Of a stretch of 8,851 bases of DNA, positions 1 through 4,674 are shown piece by piece. Source of the stretch: Rickettsiales bacterium (GTDB taxonomy: Bacteria > Pseudomonadota > Alphaproteobacteria > Rickettsiales > Deianiraeaceae); assembly GCA_947378695.1 (NCBI GenBank), contig CANCKZ010000025.1, positions 1 to 8,851 of the forward strand. Direction: 5' to 3'. The position numbers and the translations under genes are program-made. How positions within the stretch are numbered: the stretch's first letter is position 1; every line of letters begins with the position of its first letter. The notes under the pieces were generated by a model. That model saw only the letters and a program-made list of their open reading frames with translations, was not told where the DNA came from and made no database searches.

Positions 1-206
1 GAACCAAGCTTCACAATGCAAGCATCAATTTCGTTGTCGGATATCAACAGGTTTGATGTGTTGCCAATGACGAAAAAGTTTGGAAATTTCTGGAAAACTT
101 CGCAAATGTCATCAATTGATGAAACACGCACGAAGTTTTTGGCAATTCCCCCAACGCGAAACCATGTTAAGGGAGTTAGCGATATATTATTTTGTATTTT
201 CAGCAT
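1..206 (-). CDS. murB: UDP-N-acetylmuramate dehydrogenase MurB, 5' part (runs off left edge)
   Basis: MurB reduces UDP-GlcNAc-enolpyruvate to UDP-MurNAc with NADPH and FAD, an early cytoplasmic step of peptidoglycan synthesis. Only the first 68 codons are here, from an ATG at 206-204 to the window edge. The fragment opens with TPLTWFRVGG at residues 11-20, the N-terminal signature of MurB in its alphaproteobacterial form. FFVIGNTSNLLISD follows at residues 44-57 and matches the FAD-binding loop usually written G-x-G-S-N-L-L-x-x-D; here Asn and Thr (residues 49-50) stand in place of the usual x-G. The start lies 3 bases after the stop of the upstream minus-strand gene, so the two are probably co-transcribed. 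There is no Shine-Dalgarno sequence before the ATG. The substrate-binding and catalytic residues of the C-terminal domains lie outside the window. The identification is firm; whether the gene is complete cannot be seen. Confidence 0.88.
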   Translation of the reverse strand, partial: MLKIQNNISLTPLTWFRVGGIAKNFVRVSSIDDICEVFQKFPNFFVIGNTSNLLISDNEIDACIVKLG

Positions 207-209
207 AGT

Positions 210-956
210 TTACGCAACGGCTTGTGTTTGACCTTGTTCCGATGATAAGTCAATAGTCTGCATGGAAGCTTCTTCTGCGTTTTTAGCCTTCAATGTTTTT
301 GATGGAATGAAGTAGTCTGGATGATATTGAACCGCTTGAAATTCAAGGGAGTCTTTGTCCATTACCCAATATTTTGCACGATAGTTAAATGCAACATCGT
401 CATCAATAAGGTGAATGATATCATACATTTTTTGCGTAAGTTCGATAATTTCAAAAACTTCGTCCGCACCTTTGCCCATTGAACAGAATTCTTGCATTTT
501 TTTACGAACACCGTTCAGTTGAAACAACGCTGTTAGTTCGGAATTTTCACTGCCAATGCAGCGGAATGATATGTTGTTTGGAGTTGAGCTTTTGATATCA
601 ACATTGCGTTGGTCTTCTGTGCATGAAACAACATAAGAACAGAATTGTTGTGTGTTGGAATCAAAATATGTTATGCAACATTGTTGGCAGGTTGGCACTC
701 TTTTGCTTGCGTATAGTGTGCTGATATCATACTGTTCGGAAGCGTAGTGTTCCAAAAGTGCAATTGCTTCTTGTGAAGTTGAGCATTGTTTGAAGGCTTC
801 AACATAAACAGATGGCATTGGTGCACCGGCAAGGGTAAGCATAATGTTTTTGCTGTTGTTGAGGAATATTTTTTCAAACCCATGTTCTTGGTTTTCGCAT
901 TTATTTGCAATTACAAGGGTGAATTTATCATGAACGATATTTGTTATGAGGGACAT
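210..956 (-). CDS. Unrecognised 248-aa protein, possibly Ntn-hydrolase (proteasome-like) fold
   Basis: I do not recognise the family with confidence. The frame is open back to a TTG at 1007, but I prefer the ATG at 956-954. That start gives MSLITNIVHDKF, and the 51 bases before it are low-complexity and partly lie in an inverted repeat. The order of elements recalls proteasome/HslV-type Ntn hydrolases: a strand starting at Ser2, a second strand TLVIANK (13-19), KIFLNNSKNIMLTLAGAP (29-46, like the family's K-hydrophobic strand-G motif), and later FRCIGSENSELTALF (131-145) followed by helices. Ser2 would be the nucleophile if Met1 is removed. This is pattern reading, not a proven homology. There are nine cysteines, including a CQQCC cluster (90-94). 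The last 30 or so residues are polar and probably disordered. No signal peptide or membrane segment is visible. The gene ends 3 bases before murB, so an envelope or proteolytic role is possible but unproven. Confidence 0.7.
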   Translation of the reverse strand: MSLITNIVHDKFTLVIANKCENQEHGFEKIFLNNSKNIMLTLAGAPMPSVYVEAFKQCSTSQEAIALLEHYASEQYDISTLYASKRVPTCQQCCITYFDSNTQQFCSYVVSCTEDQRNVDIKSSTPNNISFRCIGSENSELTALFQLNGVRKKMQEFCSMGKGADEVFEIIELTQKMYDIIHLIDDDVAFNYRAKYWVMDKDSLEFQAVQYHPDYFIPSKTLKAKNAEEASMQTIDLSSEQGQTQAVA

Positions 957-1005
957 GTACTCGACTTTAAAATTAAAACTGCCTAAGTTGTTTATTTGAA
1001 ATTGC

Positions 1006-1041
1006 AAAAGTCAAGAAAAAAGTGATAAACTGTTGACTTTT
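1006..1041. repeat. Inverted repeat with outward-facing TTGACTTTT boxes between divergent genes
   Basis: AAAAGTCAA at 1006-1014 and TTGACTTTT at 1033-1041 form a perfect 9-bp inverted repeat around an 18-base spacer. Each arm reads TTGACTTTT towards the gene on its side, so each could be a -35 box: the left arm for the minus-strand gene at 956, the right arm for gatC at 1085. Allowing a 2-base gap, similarity extends beyond the arms (AATTTTATAATAACA on the right, AATTTCAAATAAACA on the left). Neither arm has a good TATAAT about 17 bases downstream. An operator dyad or structural element is therefore as likely as paired promoters. A TATAAT at 1070-1075 lies 9 bases before the gatC ATG and would give an almost leaderless gatC transcript. 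Confidence 0.45.
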
Positions 1042-1084
1042 AATTTTATAATAACATGGAAGGTTGGTATATAATGTTAAAAGT

Positions 1085-1366
1085 ATGGATATTCGTAAAA
1101 TTATGCAAATTGCAAGAATTCACCTTGAAGAAGAGCAAATTCAAGCTGCACAAAACAAGCTTGATGTTATGTATTCATGGCTTGAATCTATTAAAAAAGT
1201 TGATGTTTCCGGCTTTGAACCAATTTATTCAATCCACGAAAGTGAAACAAGAACTGTGCGTGAGGTTGAAAATCCTGAATTTTACCAATCTTCGTTAATT
1301 TTGAAAAACACGCCAATTAAAAGCGACGACTTCATTCTTGTTCCAAAAGTAGTTGGTGGCGAATAA
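1085..1366 (+). CDS. gatC: Aspartyl/glutamyl-tRNA amidotransferase subunit C
   Basis: GatC is the small subunit of the GatCAB amidotransferase, which converts Glu-tRNA-Gln or Asp-tRNA-Asn to the amidated forms in bacteria lacking GlnRS or AsnRS. It wraps around GatA and stabilises the complex. The 93-aa product has the family layout: an N-terminal helix IMQIARIHLEEEQI (6-19), the second helix LDVMYSWLESIKKVDVSGFEP (26-46, equivalent to the ILdwveqLneVDtegveP motif), the R-E pair near 59-60, and the C-terminal VPKVV (86-90). Its length is normal. I chose the ATG at 1085; the frame is open to a TTG at 1064, but the extra residues VYNVKS do not look like GatC. No Shine-Dalgarno sequence is visible. 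gatA and gatB do not follow, since the next gene is convergent hisB, so gatC is separated from its usual operon. Confidence 0.9.
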   Translation: MDIRKIMQIARIHLEEEQIQAAQNKLDVMYSWLESIKKVDVSGFEPIYSIHESETRTVREVENPEFYQSSLILKNTPIKSDDFILVPKVVGGE

Positions 1367-1382
1367 TTCACGCAAACCAACT
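1351..1382 (-). terminator. Possible intrinsic terminator of hisB, overlapping the gatC stop
   Basis: AGTTGGT at 1351-1357 pairs perfectly with ACCAACT at 1376-1382, and GCG 1359-1361 with CGC 1371-1373 inside it, leaving a 9-base loop. On the minus strand the hairpin lies about 27 bases after the hisB stop and is followed by ACTACTTTTGG, a short, imperfect T-tract. On the plus strand it is followed by A-rich sequence, so it would not terminate gatC in the usual way. The hairpin includes the last codons and stop of gatC. The short T-run makes the call tentative. Confidence 0.35.
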
Positions 1383-1408
1383 TCAAAAAGATGACTCCAC
1401 AATTGATT

Positions 1409-2467
1409 TCACACAACTCCCTTCGTTGATGAAACGCCTTGGCTTGTAACTTCGGAGGCACTCCTCAAACACTTTGCAAACGCCTTAAAGGACGATTCCA
1501 CAATGTGATGAGTGTTTTCTCCGTGAAGGGTTATGTGAAGTGTTATGCCTGCATTTTGTGCGAATGTGTAATAAAAATGCTTGAGCATTTCCGTTGGGAA
1601 ATCGCCAACCATTTCACGCATTGGCGGTGCTTGAAATTGCAAATATGGGCGGTTTGAAATATCAATTGCAACAAAAGCCGTGGCTTCGTCCATTGGTAAA
1701 ATTCTTTCAAATGAATACCTTTCAATCCCGTTTTTGTTTCCAAGTGCCTGCTTGAATGCTTCGCCAAGTGCAATTGCGACATCTTCAATTGTGTGGTGCT
1801 CATCAATGTGCGTGTCTCCTTTTGCTTCAATTTCGATATCAAAACCACCGTGCTTGATTATCTGTTCCAACATGTGGTTGAAGAAATTCAGCGGAGTTTT
1901 TGCAAAACCATTGCCGCTTCCATCAAGGTTCAGCTTCACACTGACACTTGTTTCGTTTGTTGTGCGTGAAACTTCGGCTTTTCGTGCGTTGATTTTTTTT
2001 GTTTCTGCCACAACTTCATTCCAGCCAAAGCTTTCGGTCAATAAAAACCCCTTAATGCCAAGGTTTTCACCAAATTGAACATCAGTAATTCTATCGCCAA
2101 CCATAATTGAATGCGGGTGAATATCTGAAATGTGTGCAACAAGCCCAACTTTTGGCTTTCTGCAATTGCAATTTTCGATTAAAAAATGCGGACATGTCAA
2201 GATTTCATCAATCACAATGCCTTCTGAATATAGAACATCAAGAATTTTTGTGTTAATTTTGTTATAATTTTCCAGCGGATTTTTTGAAGTTCCAAGACCG
2301 TCCTGATTTGAAGCAACAACGATTGTATATCCCATTTTTTGCAATACTTTCAGCGAGGATATCACATTTTTGATAAAATACAAATGCGAAAGGTGTTCTA
2401 CTTGGAAGGTATCTTTTGGTTCAAAAATAACCGTGCCGTCACGGTCAATAAATGCGTATTTTTTCAT
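1409..2467 (-). CDS. hisB: Bifunctional histidinol-phosphatase / imidazoleglycerol-phosphate dehydratase HisB
   Basis: This 352-aa protein carries two steps of histidine synthesis: IGP dehydration and, later, histidinol-phosphate dephosphorylation. It matches the length and layout of the fused E. coli enzyme (355 aa). Residues 1-165 or so are the HAD phosphatase. They show FIDRDGT (6-12) with the catalytic Asp pair 8/10, SNQDGLGT (53-60), zinc ligands Cys92, His94, Cys100 and Cys102, the RKPK motif (103-106) and GDRITD (124-129). The rest is IGP dehydratase, with FFNHML (195-200), DEHHTIED (222-229), HHIVESSFKAF (320-330) and the C-terminal STKGVV. Oddities: the usual FFDHML has Asn at 197, and the preceding GTG motif is replaced by KTPL. 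The metal-binding histidines are all kept, so activity is likely. The gene stands alone, divergent from leuB, with no other his genes in view. The fused form is typical of enterobacteria and Bacteroidetes, not of alphaproteobacteria. Confidence 0.95.
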   Translation of the reverse strand: MKKYAFIDRDGTVIFEPKDTFQVEHLSHLYFIKNVISSLKVLQKMGYTIVVASNQDGLGTSKNPLENYNKINTKILDVLYSEGIVIDEILTCPHFLIENCNCRKPKVGLVAHISDIHPHSIMVGDRITDVQFGENLGIKGFLLTESFGWNEVVAETKKINARKAEVSRTTNETSVSVKLNLDGSGNGFAKTPLNFFNHMLEQIIKHGGFDIEIEAKGDTHIDEHHTIEDVAIALGEAFKQALGNKNGIERYSFERILPMDEATAFVAIDISNRPYLQFQAPPMREMVGDFPTEMLKHFYYTFAQNAGITLHITLHGENTHHIVESSFKAFAKCLRSASEVTSQGVSSTKGVV

Positions 2468-2473
2468 CTAGCA

Positions 2474-2489
2474 TATAATATATATTATA
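2474..2489. promoter_or_regulatory. 16-bp perfect AT palindrome carrying TATAAT on both strands
   Basis: TATAATATATATTATA is its own reverse complement, and it sits 7-22 bases before the hisB ATG (minus strand). On the minus strand it supplies TATAAT at 2489-2484, with a weak -35 (TTTGGA, 2512-2507) at 17-bp spacing; transcription would start about 10 bases before hisB. It could be only a -10 region or also an operator. A simple TA-rich palindrome can arise by chance, so the operator idea is weak. The rest of the 2468-2592 spacer is AT-rich and holds no other clear site apart from the TTGACA before leuB. Confidence 0.4.
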
Positions 2490-2535
2490 CAAAGGTTTTT
2501 CTATAATCCAAAAATCAATGAAAATTTCCAAAAAC

Positions 2536-2541
2536 TTGACA
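2536..2541 (+). promoter_or_regulatory. Candidate -35 box TTGACA upstream of leuB
   Basis: A consensus TTGACA lies 51 bases before the leuB ATG. No good -10 box falls 16-18 bases downstream; the nearest, TAAAAT at 2569-2574, is 27 bases away. The element is therefore either a weak promoter with poor spacing or coincidental. No leader peptide rich in leucine codons and no attenuator hairpin is visible between this site and leuB. Confidence 0.25.
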
Positions 2542-2592
2542 ATTATTTTTTTTATTTTCCTGCTTGCATAAAATAATTTCTTATTTCCCAAA

Positions 2593-3687
2593 ATGAAGGC
2601 AAAAATATTGGTAATATCTGGCGATGGAATTGGTCCTGAGGTAACAGCAGAGGCGGTGAAGGTTCTGAATAAAATCGGTGAAAAGTTTGGTCATGAATTT
2701 TCATTTGATGAAGCCCTTTTGGGTGGAATTGCAATTGATGAAACCGGCAATCCATTTCCACAAGAAACAATTGAAAAAGCACACAATGCTGATGCTATCC
2801 TTTTAGGGGCAGTCGGTGGACCAAAATGGGAAGGTCTTGATTACTCAATCCGTCCAGAGCGTGGGCTTCTAGGCATTCGCGCTGAACTTGGGCTTTTTGC
2901 GAATTTGCGCCCTGCTAAGGTTTTTGATTCACTCGTTGAATCTTCAACTCTAAAACCGGAGGTTATTCAAGGGCTTGATATCCTAATTATTCGTGAACTT
3001 ACAGGCGGAATTTATTTTGGTCAACCTCGTGGCGTGGAAGTTCTTCCAAACGGCGAAAAAAAAGGAGTCAACACGGCAACCTATACAACAAGTGAAATTA
3101 AACGCATTGCACAAGTTGCCTTTGAATGTGCGAAAATTCGTGGCAAACGAGTATGTTCCGTAGACAAAGCAAATGTTTTGGAAGTTACCGAACTTTGGCG
3201 TGAAACAGTTGCACAATTGCACGCTGAAAAATACTCTGAAATTGAGCTTTCGAATATGTATGTTGACAACACCGCAATGCAATTAATTCGCAGACCAAAA
3301 CAGTTTGATGTTATGCTTACAAGCAATCTTTTTGGCGATATCCTTTCTGATGCGGCCTCAATGTTGACAGGCTCAATTGGAATGTTGCCGTCTGCGTCTC
3401 TTGGGGAAATTAACCCAAAAACAGGCAAAAGATTCGCACTTTACGAACCAATTCACGGCTCTGCTCCGGATATTGCAGGCAGGGGAATTGCAAATCCACT
3501 GGCAACAATTGCATCTGTTGAAATGATGCTTCGCACATCGTTTGGTCTTGAAAAAGAAGCGGACGCAGTTCAGAATGCTATCCAAAAAACCCTTGAAAAA
3601 GGTATAATTACTGCTGATATCGCAAACGCAGGGCAAAAAACATATTCAACACAGGAAGTTGGAAATTGCGTCGTTGAAGCGATATAA
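2593..3687 (+). CDS. leuB: 3-isopropylmalate dehydrogenase LeuB
   Basis: LeuB is the NAD-dependent cytoplasmic enzyme that oxidatively decarboxylates 3-isopropylmalate to 2-oxoisocaproate, a late step of leucine synthesis. The product is 364 aa, normal for the family, and all hallmarks are present. They are GDGIGPEV (10-17), GAVGGPKW (72-79), the arginines in [10 protein letters not shown] (87-96) and NLRP (104-107), [10 protein letters not shown] (134-143) with catalytic Tyr141, SVDKANVLE (189-197) with Lys192, [10 protein letters not shown] (222-231) with Asp225, [12 protein letters not shown] (245-256) with metal ligands Asp249 and Asp253, and the NAD loop [12 protein letters not shown] (285-296). 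The [10 protein letters not shown] loop marks isopropylmalate rather than isocitrate dehydrogenase. The ATG is at the start of the conserved first strand, with no Shine-Dalgarno sequence. leuA, leuC and leuD are not adjacent. Sequence style is alphaproteobacterial. Confidence 0.96.
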   Translation: MKAKILVISGDGIGPEVTAEAVKVLNKIGEKFGHEFSFDEALLGGIAIDETGNPFPQETIEKAHNADAILLGAVGGPKWEGLDYSIRPERGLLGIRAELGLFANLRPAKVFDSLVESSTLKPEVIQGLDILIIRELTGGIYFGQPRGVEVLPNGEKKGVNTATYTTSEIKRIAQVAFECAKIRGKRVCSVDKANVLEVTELWRETVAQLHAEKYSEIELSNMYVDNTAMQLIRRPKQFDVMLTSNLFGDILSDAASMLTGSIGMLPSASLGEINPKTGKRFALYEPIHGSAPDIAGRGIANPLATIASVEMMLRTSFGLEKEADAVQNAIQKTLEKGIITADIANAGQKTYSTQEVGNCVVEAI

Positions 3688-3695
3688 TTAAATCT

Positions 3696-3882
3696 CCAAT
3701 CACGTTACCTGTGATCAGTTTTGGCGTTGTTTTGGCAACGCTTGAACTTGTTGGCGGTTTATTCAACGCTGAACGCTCTGCACCGTTCCAATTCCTCTTC
3801 GCCTCCGACGGCTAACGCCATCTGCGGTCGGAATTTACAGGTCGCAGAGCTCACACAAACACAAAACCCCCGTTCCAATTCC
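3696..3882. repeat. Structured palindromic non-coding element between convergent leuB and mreC
   Basis: This stretch is visibly richer in G and C than its surroundings and has no credible ORF. It contains a small hairpin ATCAC/GTGAT (3699-3703 with 3711-3715) followed by CAGTTTT, and a hairpin GCGTTG/CAACGC (3724-3729 with 3736-3741). It also holds a long interrupted stem: GCTCTGC 3775-3781 with GCAGAGC 3844-3850, then ACC/GGT, then AATTCC 3790-3795 with GGAATT 3830-3835. The alternative pairing CCGAC/GTCGG (3805-3809 with 3827-3831) would compete with the inner stem. The 13-mer CCGTTCCAATTCC occurs twice, at 3783-3795 and 3870-3882. CAACGCT also recurs (3736-3742, 3764-3770). Because it lies at the 3' ends of two convergent genes, it may be a dispersed palindromic repeat, of the kind known from Rickettsia, or a transcript 3'-end structure. 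I cannot see other genomic copies. Confidence 0.5.
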
Positions 3883-3890
3883 GAAGCCAA

Positions 3891-4673
3891 TTAAATAATT
3901 AATGCGTAGGAATAGTAATCCTGACATTTCGTTTCAATAAACGCACCAGATTTCGTTTCCACAACCTTTCCAATTGGAATATTTTCCGTGAATTTTCCTT
4001 CCGATGATGCGGTGAGGATTGTCTCGTTTTCGTTGATATCGAATTGGTGGATTTCATCAAATGAAACGAAACGCATTTTGTAAGGGTCGCCGTGAATCAT
4101 GCCGAAAATTTTCGTGCTTTGAGTATAAACCGGCATGCGGAAGTTTGGGTCTTGATGTGTTAGAATGTAGTAATTGTTACCGTCTTTTTTCACAACTCTA
4201 CCAATAAGGCAATCTTTGTTGAACACAAGGCTGTTCAGCGGAACATCTTCGCTTGTTTTGAAGTATATTTGGCGGGAATTTTCGGCGGAAATGAAGTATA
4301 GTAACTTCACAACATATTTCACGGGGAAAAGTTCTTGCATGTCTTGAAGAGGTTGAAGAATACTGATAAGTTCGTTATTTGCGTGGTGAAGTTTGGTTCG
4401 CTCTTGAAGAATGACATCTGTTTGGAGGAAGAATTTGGTTCGCTCTTCTTGTGTTTTGCGATATGTCACAAAGTCTGCAACATATACTATGCAATGATGA
4501 ACGGCATTTTGAAGCCCTTGCATTGGGTTAAGATTCGCATGTTCAACGAATGCTTTGTTGATATCCGTTGTTTTTTCGTGGATACTTTTATGGTTCACAA
4601 GGGTGTAAACTACAAGGAAGCAGAGTAGCACATTGCGAACAATTGAGAGGCGATTTTGCGTTTTGTGGTTCAT
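3891..4673 (-). CDS. mreC: Rod shape-determining protein MreC
   Basis: MreC is an inner-membrane protein with a periplasmic domain that links the MreB/RodA/PBP2 elongasome and guides cylindrical wall growth. The 260-aa product, slightly short for the family, has a single N-terminal membrane segment (about 12-27), a helical coiled-coil stretch (roughly 75-110), and a C-terminal beta domain. The beta domain carries CLIGRVVKKDGNNYYILTHQDP (155-176; the family's GLIGrV...v.lltDp motif), SFDEIHQFDINENETILTASSEGKF (204-228; like the i..GD.vvTSG.gg.fp motif) and IPIGKVV (232-238). The usual GD before the TSG motif is replaced by ENE, a noticeable divergence. The start is one base after the stop of the VirB4-like gene, so translation is probably coupled. 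MreB, MreD, PBP2 and RodA are not nearby, which is unusual for mreC. Confidence 0.82.
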   Translation of the reverse strand: MNHKTQNRLSIVRNVLLCFLVVYTLVNHKSIHEKTTDINKAFVEHANLNPMQGLQNAVHHCIVYVADFVTYRKTQEERTKFFLQTDVILQERTKLHHANNELISILQPLQDMQELFPVKYVVKLLYFISAENSRQIYFKTSEDVPLNSLVFNKDCLIGRVVKKDGNNYYILTHQDPNFRMPVYTQSTKIFGMIHGDPYKMRFVSFDEIHQFDINENETILTASSEGKFTENIPIGKVVETKSGAFIETKCQDYYSYALII

Positions 4674-4674
4674 A

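Noticed and set aside
16..231. A 71-codon plus-strand ORF
   Set aside because: It lies antisense to the clear MurB reading frame and has no recognisable features.
957..1007. TTG-initiated N-terminal extension of the gene before murB
   Set aside because: The extra 17 residues come from spacer-like sequence overlapping an inverted repeat, and they would mask the conserved-looking N-terminus; the ATG at 956 is preferred.
1680..2078. A 132-codon plus-strand ORF inside hisB
   Set aside because: It is a shadow of hisB on the opposite strand; hisB has catalytic motifs along the whole stretch.
3699..3741. Two small hairpins after leuB as a strong intrinsic terminator
   Set aside because: The stems are only 5-6 bp and are not followed by a proper T-tract; they were kept as part of the palindromic element.
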